Source of the DNA: an uncultured Coriobacteriaceae bacterium
GTDB taxonomy: Bacteria > Actinomycetota > Coriobacteriia > Coriobacteriales > Eggerthellaceae
Length of the DNA stretch: 64,000 nucleotides
Direction: 5' to 3'
Assembly: GCA_900550055.1 (NCBI GenBank)
Contig: URQU01000002.1
Coordinates: 1 to 64,000 of the forward strand
The notes beneath the pieces were generated by a model that was given only the letters and a program-made list of their open reading frames with translations, was not told where the DNA came from and searched no databases. Positions 1 through 8,917 of this stretch are shown piece after piece. Positions within the stretch are counted from its first letter, which is position 1. Every line of letters begins with the position of its first letter. The translations under genes and the position numbers were made by a program.

Positions 1-39
1 CGGATCCCAGTCGTTCCAAGAGTTGACAATCTTCGCCAT
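1..39 (-). CDS. N-terminus of an amidinotransferase-like protein (partial)
   Basis: Only the first 13 codons are inside the window, giving MAKIVNSWNDWDP. A start of the form VNSWNEWDPL is typical of the glycine/inosamine-phosphate amidinotransferase family, which transfers an amidino group from arginine. The start ATG at 39-37 is preceded on the minus strand by a good ribosome binding site (AAAGGAGACAGTC, spacing about 6). The gene runs off the left edge, so the catalytic Cys/His/Asp cannot be seen and the identification rests on this short motif alone. Confidence 0.5.
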   Translation of the reverse strand, partial: MAKIVNSWNDWDP

Positions 40-757
40 GACTGTCTCCTTTCTTTGAAGGTGCTTCCTACACCTTCGACGATGCACACTACCTATTGTG
101 TACCCTTTGGCTCAACCGGCCTTTTGATTTGAAATTCACTGAGAGGGAAAGATCACTTGGCAACCCTTTAAGTTCGTTTCATTTCGTATTCCGGTTTTGC
201 CGACGAGATATTTATATCACCAAAGTTGTGCGCCTGCAATAGGTGATTTATACGTATTTTCAGGCGCTTTGCACAAGTTCATTGTTCAGCTGCACAAAAA
301 TCTGTAACACAGAGGAAATATTCGTTTATGCATTTTTCATTGGAATATTGGATATTTTCTTTGATTGAACCGATTCTCTCGAATGATGAACGGTTCGAAT
401 TGAATTTCCATGCATTTGCAGGGTCATGTCTATGGTTCGTCAAGTTCCGTTTATTTGCACAATCAATGGGAAACTTGGCCTCTGATAACCTTCGTCTATT
501 GATTTTCGATTGCTGCATCGATGCAATTAAACGTTCTCGATGCCCGCAAGCGGCTTTACCCGAAAGCTCAACGGCTTCCGGCCTCTGACTTGCGGATACG
601 CCTATTGAGCAATCGCTCAAGCAGGGATTCCGCCCTTGTTTGACCGTTTTCGGCGTTCTTGCTTCGAGATATGGCGCGTTTGCCTGCTCTAAACGACGCG
701 GGGCGGCGCAGCTTGATGCTGGGCCGCCCCGCGATGCGATAACGCGATGGTTTTCGC
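40..757. other. Intergenic region, AT-rich in its middle
   Basis: About 700 bases with no convincing gene. Roughly 120-540 is clearly more AT-rich than the surroundings. Overlapping short open frames occur on both strands at about 280-620, but neither has a ribosome binding site or a recognisable domain. A small inverted repeat (GCGCCTG at 230-236 with CAGGCGC at 261-267) is present. The amidinotransferase promoter must lie near the left end. Confidence 0.5.
698..732 (-). terminator. GC-rich hairpin after hypD
   Basis: A perfect 10-bp stem (GCGGGGCGGC at 698-707 with GCCGCCCCGC at 723-732) lies about 25 bases past the hypD stop. There is no T-run on the minus strand, so it may be a weak or Rho-assisted terminator, or an mRNA-protecting stem. 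Confidence 0.4.
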
Positions 758-1891
758 TTAATAGTACCTATAGTAGGCGGCGCAGCTGCCCTCGCTGCTG
801 ACCATGCACGGGCCTACCGGGTTCTCGGGCGTGCACACTTTGCGGAAGAGCGGGCACTCGCTGGGCTCCATGCGGGCGCGCAGGACATCGCCACAGCGGC
901 AGCCCTTGGGGTTGATGGTGGGCTCGATTTCGGGTTGGAAGCGCTTCAGCGCGTCGAACTGCGCGTACTCCTTGCGGATACGGTATCCGCTGCCGGGGAT
1001 ATCGCCCAGACCGCGCCAGGTGGCGGTGCAGGTTTCGAAGACCTCGTCGATTGCAGCCAGCGCCACGGGATTGCCCTGCGGCATGACGCCACGCGCGTAG
1101 GCGATCTCGATCTCCGCCCTGCCTTCGTGCAGTTGGCGCACGATCATGGCGATGCCCTGGAGCACGTCGACGGGCTCGAAACCCGTGACCACGCCGGGGA
1201 TTCCGTATTCCTTCGCCAGGAACTCGAAGGGTTTGGTGCCCGTGATGGTGCCCACGTGGCCCGGCAGGATGAGGGCGTCGAGCTTGAGGTCCGGGTCCTT
1301 CACCAGCGTTTCCAGGGCGCCGGGCATGTTCTTGTGCGCGGCGAAGACGCTGAAGTTCTTCAGACCCATGGCCGCGGCGCGCTTGATGGCCATGGCCACC
1401 AGCGGCGTGGTGGTCTCGAAGCCCACGCCAACGAACACGATTTCCCGATCGGGGCTGGCCTTCGCCAAGGCCAACGCATCGAGGGGCGAATAGCAGATCT
1501 GCACGCTACGGCCTGCGGCCTGCTCTTTGAGCAAGCTCGACGTGCTACCGGGCACGCGCGTCATGTCGCCGAATGTGGCTATGGTCACGTTCGGGATGCG
1601 CGCGAGGGCGATGACGGCGTCGATATCGCGGTTAGAGGTGACGCACACGGGGCAGCCCGGGCCCGACGAGAGGCGCACGCCGTCGGGCATGAGGTTGCGG
1701 ATGCCGTTGCGCGCGATGGCCACGGTGTGCGTGCCGCATACCTCCATGAGCGTGGCGCCGCCTTCCGGGGCGAGCTTGCCGATGGACTCGATGAGGCCGC
1801 GGGCGAGCTTCGGATCCTTGAACGCCGCGAGCTCGTTTTGCATGGTGCCGGCATCGACCGTGCGGCTGCGATGTATGTTCTGGGGTTGCAT
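758..1891 (-). CDS. hypD: Hydrogenase maturation protein HypD
   Basis: HypD is the iron-sulfur scaffold that, with HypC, carries the Fe(CN)2CO unit during [NiFe]-hydrogenase cofactor assembly in the cytoplasm. The 377-residue product has the normal family length. It carries the CGTH motif (Cys52) near the N-terminus, a GPGCPVC motif at about residue 78, and a cysteine-rich C-terminus (CRCG, CPLF, CTPENPVGPC) that ligates the [4Fe-4S] cluster. The ATG at 1891 follows AAGGAATCTCACC. It is the last gene of the minus-strand hypF-hypC-hypD set. No hypE follows within the window. A terminator-like hairpin separates it from hypC, so its expression may be uncoupled from the upstream genes. Confidence 0.95.
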   Translation of the reverse strand: MQPQNIHRSRTVDAGTMQNELAAFKDPKLARGLIESIGKLAPEGGATLMEVCGTHTVAIARNGIRNLMPDGVRLSSGPGCPVCVTSNRDIDAVIALARIPNVTIATFGDMTRVPGSTSSLLKEQAAGRSVQICYSPLDALALAKASPDREIVFVGVGFETTTPLVAMAIKRAAAMGLKNFSVFAAHKNMPGALETLVKDPDLKLDALILPGHVGTITGTKPFEFLAKEYGIPGVVTGFEPVDVLQGIAMIVRQLHEGRAEIEIAYARGVMPQGNPVALAAIDEVFETCTATWRGLGDIPGSGYRIRKEYAQFDALKRFQPEIEPTINPKGCRCGDVLRARMEPSECPLFRKVCTPENPVGPCMVSSEGSCAAYYRYY

Positions 1892-1921
1892 GGTGAGATT
1901 CCTTGGTACGAGGGGCTAAAT

Positions 1922-1967
1922 GCGAAAAGCCGACCGCTTGCGCGCCGCAAGGCTGCAAGCGGTCGGC
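1922..1967 (-). terminator. Terminator-like hairpin between hypC and hypD
   Basis: The arms GCCGACCGCTTGC (1929-1941) and GCAAGCGGTCGGC (1955-1967) form a perfect 13-bp stem. Read on the minus strand it is followed by TTTTCGC. This looks like an intrinsic terminator placed inside the hyp cluster; a processing or stabilising stem is also possible. Confidence 0.6.
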
Positions 1968-1981
1968 CGGTTGGGCGTTGC

Positions 1982-2230
1982 CTAGGCCGTAGCGGCGGGC
2001 AGCTCATCGCCCGCCAGATCGGGGAACTCCTTGATGAGGTCGATGGTCTCCTGCGCGTAGTCGGGATCGACCACCTCGATGGCGAAGCCGGCGTGCACGA
2101 GCACGAAATCGCCGACGCCCGCCTGAGGCGTGAGGTCGATGGACACGCTGCGCGTGACGCCGAGGATGTCCACCGTGGCCATGCCGTCGCCGTCAAGCTG
2201 CGCGATCTTCGCGGGAATAGCTAGGCACAT
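1982..2230 (-). CDS. hypC: Hydrogenase maturation chaperone HypC
   Basis: HypC/HybG chaperones bind HypD and the hydrogenase large-subunit precursor and deliver the iron-cyanide-CO centre. The 82-residue product begins MCLAIPAKI. The start at 2230 is chosen because HypC needs Cys2 directly after the initiator Met and because AGAAGG lies just upstream; an ATG seven codons earlier (2251) has no ribosome binding site and would bury the cysteine. It lies about 70 bases after hypF and about 90 before hypD on the same strand. Confidence 0.93.
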   Translation of the reverse strand: MCLAIPAKIAQLDGDGMATVDILGVTRSVSIDLTPQAGVGDFVLVHAGFAIEVVDPDYAQETIDLIKEFPDLAGDELPAATA

Positions 2231-2303
2231 TCGCTGCCTTCTTCCTTCCATGATGAGACGTTTTCGGGATGCGCTGCTGGGCGCTTTCGCGCCTTCCGAG
2301 CTG

Positions 2304-4757
2304 CTACTTCCCCGCCGTCTCGTCCGTTCGTCTTGCTGCCCATGCTACCACAGCCTGTCCGTAGGAGATGCAGCCGTCGCTGGGCGGCAGGTCGCGGTTA
2401 AGCGCCACGGTGAAGCCGTTGCCCTGCAGCGCCGGCACGACATGCTCGAGCAGGTAGCGGTTGAGGAACACGCCGCCCGACAACGCCACCGTGGTGATGC
2501 CGTACAGGCTTTGCACCAGCTGAGCAGCCATAACGATGGCGTTCACGAACGCATCGTGGAAACGGCGCGCGATGGTAGCCACCGGAACGCCGGAAGCGAT
2601 GTCGTCGAGGAGCGCCTTGAACGCCGGCGCCGCGTCGAACAACAGGACCGACGTGTCGAGCGCAGTGCTGGTTTCGGTGGCCGTATTCTTCACGACATCT
2701 ATATGGTAGGCGTCGGTGGCCGGCAGCCCCTCGGGGACCGCACCCATGGCCGCCTCGAGCTCGATGGCCGGCTGACCATCGTAGGAGGGCTGGCGGCACA
2801 CGCCGAGCAGGGCGCTTGCCGCGTCGAACAGGCGCCCGACAGAGGAGGTGTAGGGCGTGTTCAGGCCGCGCTCGATCATCTGGTCGCACACTTGCGCCTG
2901 ATCGCCCAGGGCCAGCAGCGCATCAGCGGCGCCGGGATGCTCCAGCAGGTCGAACTCGTACAGCACGCCGTAGGCCATGCGCAGCGGGTTGCGCACCGCC
3001 GCGGCGCCGCCGGGCATGGGAACGTAGGCGAAATTGGCGAAACGCTCGTAGGCCTGCTGGTTGGCGAGCAGGACCTCGCCGCCCCACACGCGGCCGTCCG
3101 CGCCATAGCCCGTGCCGTCGAACGCGATGCCGCACACGGGGCCGAACAGCCCGTTCTCACCCAGCACCGAGGCGATGTGCGCATGGTGGTGCTGCACCTC
3201 GGTCAAGGGCAGGTTGTTGCGTTGTGCCTGCTCGCGGGCCCATTTGCTTGCAAGGTACTCAGGGTGCGCATCGCAGGCGAGACGGCGCGGCGTTTCCTGG
3301 AACAGCTGACGATAGCGTTCCTCGGCTTCCAGCCAGGCATCATAGGTTTCCGCATTCTCGACGTCGCCGATATGCTGCGAGACGAACGCGTCGGGGCGCT
3401 GGTCGTCGGCCGCGGCGGCGCGCACCAAGGCGAACGTCGCCTTCTGCTCCGAACCCGTGGCCAGCAGGGTTTCCTGCTTGGGCTGCGCCTCGGGGCAGTC
3501 GAGCGCGATGGGCAGCGGGGCGAAGCCGCGGGCGCGGCGGACGAACTGAATGGCCTGCTCGTCGCCTACGCGCACCACGCGCAGCACCGAGTCGTCGTAG
3601 CGCGACAGGATGCGGCGATCGTTGCCCAAGACGGCGTCGGCGATGCCGGCGAACTTGACCCGCGCCTGATCATCGTCGGTGACGATGGGCTCGTTATGCA
3701 GGTTCCCCGAGGTCATGACCAGCATAGGCAACGCCGAATCGCCTTGCTGCGCACGCAGGGCCTCCGCGAAATCATGGAGCAGCAGATGCTGGACGGGCGT
3801 GCAGGGCAGCATGACCCCCAGCTCGGGAAGGTTATCGGCCAGACCGGCGGCGAACTGCGCCTCGGCCCGCTTGCGCAGCAGCACGATGGGGCGTTTGGTG
3901 GATTCCAGGGCGCCCTGCTCCGCCTTGTCGACATGGCACGCGCGCCGCGCGTCGGCCGCGCCCGCCACCATGACGGCGAACGCCTTGCCCTGGCGGCGCT
4001 TACGCTGACGCAGCTTCGCCAACGCATCGGGGTTCGAGGCGTCGCACACCAGATGGAAGCCGCCGAGGCCCTTCACCGCCACGATGCCGCCATCGAGCAG
4101 CAGCTTGACCGCTTCCGCGAAAATGGCGTCTGAGGCTTCGCGGGTATCGCCCCACTGCGGCTCCTGCTGGCCTTGCGCAAGGTTCACCCAGCTGATGTGC
4201 GGGCCGCAATCCCAGCAGGCATCGGGCTGCGCATGGAAGCGGCGATCGAGCGGGTCGGCGTATTCGGCGGCGCAACGCGGGCACATGGGGAAATCCTTCA
4301 TGGACGTTGCAGGGCGATCGTAGGGCAGCGATCCGATGATGGTGAAGCGCGGGCCGCAGTTCGTGCAGTTGATGAACGGATAGCGATAGCGACGGTCTTC
4401 GGGGTTGAACAGCTCGTCAAGGCAGTCGTCGCAGGTGGCCAAATCGGGGGAAACCAGCGTGGTCTGCTGGGCGTCGTGATCGTCGGAGAAGCGGATGTCG
4501 AACGAGTCGAACCCCTCCAACGGCACCTCCTTGAGATCGATCTCCTTGACCTTTGCGGCGGACGGGGGGTTCATATGCAGCTCGGTGACGAACTTGTCCA
4601 GCAGGCTCGCCTCGCCCTCAGCATGGATGAACACGCCTTCCACGGCGTTAAGCACCCAGCCGTTGAGCTGGTATTTCTTCGCTAAACGATACACGAAGGG
4701 GCGAAAGCCCACCCCTTGCACGATGCCTTTTACCTGTATGTCGAGCGCTTCGATCAT
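2304..4757 (-). CDS. hypF: Carbamoyltransferase HypF
   Basis: HypF makes the carbamoyl adenylate and thiocarbamate that HypE dehydrates to the cyanide ligand of [NiFe]-hydrogenases. The 817-residue protein shows the expected domain order: acylphosphatase (GIVQGVGFRPFVY near the N-terminus), two CxxC...CxxC zinc fingers (CDDC/CTNC and CPRC/CWDC), a YrdC-like adenylation domain, and a Kae1-like carbamoyltransferase domain with the HHHAH motif. The start MIEALDIQ at 4757 is preferred because AAAGGG lies six bases upstream; two earlier in-frame Met codons lack a site. It heads the hyp set, separated from pgi by a strong terminator, so a promoter must lie in about 4758-4806. Confidence 0.95.
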   Translation of the reverse strand: MIEALDIQVKGIVQGVGFRPFVYRLAKKYQLNGWVLNAVEGVFIHAEGEASLLDKFVTELHMNPPSAAKVKEIDLKEVPLEGFDSFDIRFSDDHDAQQTTLVSPDLATCDDCLDELFNPEDRRYRYPFINCTNCGPRFTIIGSLPYDRPATSMKDFPMCPRCAAEYADPLDRRFHAQPDACWDCGPHISWVNLAQGQQEPQWGDTREASDAIFAEAVKLLLDGGIVAVKGLGGFHLVCDASNPDALAKLRQRKRRQGKAFAVMVAGAADARRACHVDKAEQGALESTKRPIVLLRKRAEAQFAAGLADNLPELGVMLPCTPVQHLLLHDFAEALRAQQGDSALPMLVMTSGNLHNEPIVTDDDQARVKFAGIADAVLGNDRRILSRYDDSVLRVVRVGDEQAIQFVRRARGFAPLPIALDCPEAQPKQETLLATGSEQKATFALVRAAAADDQRPDAFVSQHIGDVENAETYDAWLEAEERYRQLFQETPRRLACDAHPEYLASKWAREQAQRNNLPLTEVQHHHAHIASVLGENGLFGPVCGIAFDGTGYGADGRVWGGEVLLANQQAYERFANFAYVPMPGGAAAVRNPLRMAYGVLYEFDLLEHPGAADALLALGDQAQVCDQMIERGLNTPYTSSVGRLFDAASALLGVCRQPSYDGQPAIELEAAMGAVPEGLPATDAYHIDVVKNTATETSTALDTSVLLFDAAPAFKALLDDIASGVPVATIARRFHDAFVNAIVMAAQLVQSLYGITTVALSGGVFLNRYLLEHVVPALQGNGFTVALNRDLPPSDGCISYGQAVVAWAARRTDETAGK

Positions 4758-4806
4758 ACGACGCCCTTTCATTGAAGGTTTACGTTGTTTTCCGCCGGCC
4801 GATTCC

Positions 4807-4842
4807 AAAAAACGCGCGTCGGCCAGATTGCCGACGCGCGTT
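4807..4842 (-). terminator. Intrinsic terminator of pgi
   Basis: A 13-bp perfect stem (AACGCGCGTCGGC at 4811-4823 with its complement at 4830-4842) is followed on the minus strand by a T-run. It lies 27 bases after the pgi stop and isolates the hyp genes from pgi. Confidence 0.88.
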
Positions 4843-4869
4843 GGGTTTCAGCTTATGAGCCGAGGGGCT

Positions 4870-6582
4870 TTACGCCTGCTGCAGCTCTTCCAAGATGTCG
4901 CACACCACTTCCGCCAGCGCGCGCAAGGTGACGCCCGAGTTGTCGGGCAGATGCAGATGCACGCAGCGGCGACCGCGGCTTGCAAGCGTGACCAGGTCGC
5001 CCGAGGCCTGCGCCTTCGCCAAAGAACCCAGGCTTTCGGCCTCTTCCTTCAGCGGGATATCCTTCAGCTCGTCTGCTGACAGGATAAGGAACACGCCGCA
5101 GTTCGGGCCGCCCTTTTGCAGCTGGCCCGTGGAATGCAGGTAGCGCGGGCCGACTTCCAGGCATGACACCACGCGGCGCTTCTCGGCCACGCCGTGGCGG
5201 ATGGTCTCGAGCGCCTCGCGACGGCCTTCGCCCGTGAACGGGAGGAAGGCGTTGAGCGCGAAGAAATCACCGGGTTGGATGCTGGCAAGCAGCGCACGCA
5301 GCGATGCGCGCACGTCGGTGCAGTCCTTGAAGCACGGCGCCTGACGCACCTCCACCTGGCCCATGTGCACGTCGTCGATGAAGTCCTGCACGTAATCGGG
5401 CTCGGGCTGGCCGTCGCGCAGGATGTCGAGCACCGCGGCCTTGGCCGATGCCACGTCGGGCTGGTCGAACGGGCACACCTTCATAAGGTAGCCGCACATG
5501 GCGATGGCGTACTCCCACATGATGAAATGCTCGGGCAGCTCGTACACGGACTCGATCTTGAAGGCCGCACGCGGGATGGTGGGGTCGATGTAGGACAGGC
5601 TCATCTCGAAGTTGTGACGCTCGTCCCACAGGTCGTTCTTCGTTTGATACATGATGACGCTGCGGTCGCTCGGGTCCTTCTTGAGCAACAGCGTGTCGAT
5701 CTCGATGTTGGGCAGGATGCCCTGGCCGTTCTTGCCGACGCTTTCGGCGACCAGCTGCTCGATCCACAGGCCGAGCACGCGACCGCGCTTCTGCGTGAGG
5801 AAGCTGAACTTGTTGCGGCCCTGCACGTAGTTGTCGTACAGGAAAGCCGCAAGACCGATGGCCGGGTTGTCGATGGCGTCCTCGCTGCAGGCGCGCTCGG
5901 CCTCGACGGCGTGCTGCATGAACTCCTGCAAGTTGATGCCCACGAGCGCGGCGGGCAGCAGACCGAACACGGACAGGGCGCTGAAGCGGCCGCCCACGGT
6001 GGGCTCGCCGGAGAACACCGCGGCCCAGCCCTCCTCGCGAGCCTGCTGCTCGAGCTTGGAGCCGGGGTCGGTGATGGCCACCAGATGCTGCACCATTTCC
6101 TGGTCCGAGATCTGATCGGCCAACGCATCGCGCACGGCGCGCAGCGCCAGGCGCGGCTCGATGGTGCCGCCCGATTTGGAGGACACGATAAACAGCGTGG
6201 TACGGGGATCGATCTCGGACAGGATGCCGCGCACGCGGACCGGGGAATCGGAATCGAGCGTGCGGAACTGCACCAGGGAGGAGTCCGGCTTATGGTATTT
6301 GGTAATGGTCATGGGCGCCTGGGTGGAGCCGCCTTGGCCGATGAGCACCACGGACTTCAAACCCTGAGCGATGATGGAATCAGCGAATGCCTGAATCTCG
6401 TGCAAGGGATACGGCGGATTCGTGGCGAGATCCGTCCACCCCATGTAACTCTGTGCGCATTCCTGCGCTTCGTCGGAAAAGCCGTAGAGCGTTGCGTCCT
6501 TCGCATGAAGGCGACTGGCAACGCACTCCTTCACCAAAGTCTTGGCGGAGGGATAGAGCTTTTCCATATCTCCAGACAGCAT
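4870..6582 (-). CDS. pgi: Glucose-6-phosphate isomerase
   Basis: The enzyme interconverts glucose 6-phosphate and fructose 6-phosphate in glycolysis. The 570-residue protein has the sugar-isomerase (SIS) signature FIVSSKSGGTIEP, which binds the phosphate, and a second SIS half. The SKSGGT form resembles the PGI half of transaldolase-PGI fusion proteins found in some actinobacteria, but no transaldolase domain is present here. The ATG at 6582 has AGAAGG five bases upstream; a GTG six bases earlier overlaps that site and is less likely. A TAAAAT -10-like hexamer lies at 6618-6613 on the minus strand. It is transcribed alone, ending at the terminator before hypF. Confidence 0.92.
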   Translation of the reverse strand: MLSGDMEKLYPSAKTLVKECVASRLHAKDATLYGFSDEAQECAQSYMGWTDLATNPPYPLHEIQAFADSIIAQGLKSVVLIGQGGSTQAPMTITKYHKPDSSLVQFRTLDSDSPVRVRGILSEIDPRTTLFIVSSKSGGTIEPRLALRAVRDALADQISDQEMVQHLVAITDPGSKLEQQAREEGWAAVFSGEPTVGGRFSALSVFGLLPAALVGINLQEFMQHAVEAERACSEDAIDNPAIGLAAFLYDNYVQGRNKFSFLTQKRGRVLGLWIEQLVAESVGKNGQGILPNIEIDTLLLKKDPSDRSVIMYQTKNDLWDERHNFEMSLSYIDPTIPRAAFKIESVYELPEHFIMWEYAIAMCGYLMKVCPFDQPDVASAKAAVLDILRDGQPEPDYVQDFIDDVHMGQVEVRQAPCFKDCTDVRASLRALLASIQPGDFFALNAFLPFTGEGRREALETIRHGVAEKRRVVSCLEVGPRYLHSTGQLQKGGPNCGVFLILSADELKDIPLKEEAESLGSLAKAQASGDLVTLASRGRRCVHLHLPDNSGVTLRALAEVVCDILEELQQA

Positions 6583-6896
6583 GAGCACCTTCTTTCTGCG
6601 TAAGTATCGAACATTTTAGCAAACCGTGGCAGAGGGCACCCCGTTTGGGCATCTCCGTGTGATGGAGTTGTGAACGGGGAAGCGGAACGGTCAGCGTTTA
6701 GAGCGAAAACCGCGTGCTTCGTGCAGCTGGAGAAGACGGACATGCGGAAGGCGCGAAGAGGCGACGGCCGCCGGTCCCGACGGCCGGAGCGCGGAAGACG
6801 AGCTCTGCGAAAGACACCCGGAGCGCAAAGCGACGCGACCCGCCCGCCGATTATCGGCGCCGCCGGCTTCGGGCGGCGCCGAGCGAGCGCGGAACG
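6583..6896. other. Intergenic region between ldh and pgi
   Basis: It holds the pgi leader and probable -10 (minus strand, TAAAAT, 6618-6613). A perfect 10-bp GC-rich hairpin (CGGCGCCGCC 6855-6864 with GGCGGCGCCG 6872-6881) lies just downstream of ldh and may terminate it without a T-run. No supported gene is seen. Confidence 0.5.
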
Positions 6897-7850
6897 CTAC
6901 AGGTCCAGCTTGTCGATGACCGATCGCAGCGTGGCGGCCGAAGCCTTGAGCTGCTCGGTTTCCGTCTCGTTGATTTTGATGGGCACCTGATACTCGATGC
7001 CGCTGGCGCCGACGACCGCAGGCATGGACAGCACGATATCATGCAGGCCGTACTCGCCGTCAATGTAGTTGGAAACGGGAAGAATGGGCTTCTCATCTCG
7101 GGTGATGGCCTCGCAGATGCGCTTGACCGTCATGGCGATGCCGTAATAGGTGGCGCGCTTCTTCTTGATGATCTCGTAGGCCGCGTTCTTCACTTCCTCG
7201 GCGATGCGGTCCATGTTGCGCTGATGGTCGGTGTGGCCGCGCAGCTCGCAGAAGTCGTTGAGCGGGATGCCGGAGATGTTCGCCAAGCTCCATGCGGCGA
7301 TCTCGCTGTCGCCGTGCTCGCCGATGATGCGGGCGTGCACGTTGCGCGGATCGACGCCCAGGTGCTCGCCCAAGGCGTACTTGAAGCGCGCGGTGTCGAG
7401 CGTGGTGCCGCTGCCGAGCACGCGGTTGGCGGGCATGCCGGAGAGCTTGAGGGCCACGTAGGTCAGGATGTCCACGGGGTTCGAGACCACCAGCAGAATG
7501 CCCTGGTAATCGCGCTCGGCGATCTGCGGGATGATGGACTTGAAGATGGCGACGTTCTTGTTCACCAGGTCGAGGCGCGTCTCACCGGGCGCCTGGTTCG
7601 CCCCGGCCGTGATGACGGTGATGGCCGCGTCGTCGATGTCGGAGTAGTCGCCCGCGTAGATGTTCATGGGGCTGCCGAACGCCATGCCGTGCGCGATGTC
7701 GAGGGCCTCGCCCTCGGCGCGATCGCGGTCGACGTCGATGAGCACCATCTCGGAGAACAGGCCCGATTGCATAAGGGCGAAGGCGCTGGCCGAGCCCACG
7801 AACCCGCAGCCGACGATGGCCACCTTGCGAGGATTGATGATTGCTGCCAT
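6897..7850 (-). CDS. ldh: L-lactate dehydrogenase
   Basis: This NAD-dependent enzyme reduces pyruvate to L-lactate, regenerating NAD during fermentation. The 317-residue protein starts MAAIINPRKVAIVGCGFVG, a Rossmann NAD-binding motif, and has the active-site histidine motif GEHGDSE. The substrate loop reads GANQAPGETRLDLV; glutamine at the specificity position fits lactate rather than malate dehydrogenase, which has arginine there. The start at 7850 has AGGAG five bases upstream; longer in-frame extensions lack this. It is divergent from the traX-like gene, and the shared GTATAC around 7953-7958 may serve both promoters. Confidence 0.93.
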   Translation of the reverse strand: MAAIINPRKVAIVGCGFVGSASAFALMQSGLFSEMVLIDVDRDRAEGEALDIAHGMAFGSPMNIYAGDYSDIDDAAITVITAGANQAPGETRLDLVNKNVAIFKSIIPQIAERDYQGILLVVSNPVDILTYVALKLSGMPANRVLGSGTTLDTARFKYALGEHLGVDPRNVHARIIGEHGDSEIAAWSLANISGIPLNDFCELRGHTDHQRNMDRIAEEVKNAAYEIIKKKRATYYGIAMTVKRICEAITRDEKPILPVSNYIDGEYGLHDIVLSMPAVVGASGIEYQVPIKINETETEQLKASAATLRSVIDKLDL

Positions 7851-7953
7851 GGTTGCTCCTATCCTTTGCGGGCGGGCCGCAAGCGCAGGTTTCGCGGGGC
7901 GCGCCCCGCGGGGGATGCATGCCGGAGGCGAAACGCCGAGCCGGCACGTAGGG

Positions 7954-7965
7954 TATACTGTGCGC
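7954..7965 (+). promoter_or_regulatory. TATACT -10 placed for a leaderless transcript
   Basis: TATACT at 7954-7959 is followed by exactly six bases and then the ATG at 7966, so the predicted transcription start is the A of the start codon. No Shine-Dalgarno sequence is present. No clear -35 box is seen. Confidence 0.55.
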
Positions 7966-8730
7966 ATGATACAACAAGCTGGAACATCCGCCGCGGCAAA
8001 GCTGCGTCCCCAACGCGGTTTCACCGCGTTTCCCCTGAAAGTGCTGGCCATCGCCGGCATGACGTGCAACCACGCCTGCTACATCTACTGGGACTACCTG
8101 CCGCCCGGGATTCTGTGCGCGCTGTTCGCGCTTGGCGGCCTGACGTTCCCCATCATGGCGTTTCTGCTGGTGGAAGGGTATCGCCATACGTCGAGCGTGC
8201 GGCGTTATGGCCGACGTCTGCTGGCATTCGCCCTGGTGGCGCAGGTGCCCTATGGGCTGTTCCTGGCGCACGAGATGAACGTGCTGTTCACGCTGTTCGT
8301 GTGCCTGTGCCTGCTGTACGCATACGACCACATGCGGCGGCGCGGGCTGTTTTGGCTGACGTTCGCGCTGGTGACCGCCCTGACGGCGTTTTGCGATTGG
8401 GGCATCCTGGCACCCTGCATGGTGCTCACGCTGCATGTGGTGAAGGACCGCAGGCAGCGCGTGGCGTACTCGGCGCTGCTGCCCATAGCAACCGGGGGGC
8501 TGCCGGCGCTTATGCAGTTCATGGAGCTTCCCACGTCGCAGAACCTGGCGTTCGCGCTGTATCCGCTGGCGGGCTGCAGCGCCACGATTCCGCTGCTGTG
8601 GGCGTACAACGGCGGGCGCGGCAGGTCCATGAAGTGGTTCTTCTACGCGTACTACCCCGCGCATATCACCGTGCTGGGATTGGCGAAGGGACTGTTGCTG
8701 GGCGATTGGAGCATCGCCGTGACCGGATAG
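7966..8730 (+). CDS. TraX family membrane protein
   Basis: The 254-residue protein is largely hydrophobic with about seven or eight membrane segments. It resembles the TraX family (PF05857), whose F-plasmid member acetylates the pilin N-terminus. Chromosomal copies in Gram-positive bacteria have no established substrate. It begins MIQQAGTSAAAK with a short cytoplasmic tail, then the first membrane segment near residue 22. The start at 7966 is chosen because the TATACT box six bases upstream predicts a leaderless mRNA; an open frame extends further upstream but runs antisense through ldh. It is transcribed alone and meets the LCP gene tail-to-tail at a strong terminator. Confidence 0.8.
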   Translation: MIQQAGTSAAAKLRPQRGFTAFPLKVLAIAGMTCNHACYIYWDYLPPGILCALFALGGLTFPIMAFLLVEGYRHTSSVRRYGRRLLAFALVAQVPYGLFLAHEMNVLFTLFVCLCLLYAYDHMRRRGLFWLTFALVTALTAFCDWGILAPCMVLTLHVVKDRRQRVAYSALLPIATGGLPALMQFMELPTSQNLAFALYPLAGCSATIPLLWAYNGGRGRSMKWFFYAYYPAHITVLGLAKGLLLGDWSIAVTG

Positions 8731-8753
8731 GATGCTTGGAGCTGCACGAGGAT

Positions 8754-8816
8754 CGATGCGCGTCGGGTGGCGCGCCGCGATCGCGCGAAGACCGATGCGC
8801 GTCGGGTGGCGCGCCG
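8754..8816. repeat. 24-bp direct repeat, two copies
   Basis: An identical 24-mer beginning CGATGCGCGTCGGG occurs at 8754-8777 and 8793-8816, just after the TraX-like gene. Its origin is unknown. Confidence 0.7.
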
Positions 8817-8845
8817 GGACCGCAAAAGCCGGCGAAGGCCGGGAA

Positions 8846-8888
8846 GACCGCGAGGGCCGCTGCGAACTTCGCAGCGGCCCTCGCGGTC
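8846..8888. terminator. Bidirectional intrinsic terminator
   Basis: A perfect 21-bp inverted repeat (8846-8866 with 8868-8888, one base between) lies between the convergent TraX-like and LCP genes. Either strand can form the hairpin. No strong T-run is present. Confidence 0.7.
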
Positions 8889-8917
8889 TCGCCGGCATCC
8901 GAGAACGGACGCGACGT

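Noticed and set aside
279..620. Overlapping short open frames on both strands in the 0.3-0.6 kb gap
   Set aside because: No ribosome binding site, no domain, and mutual overlap.
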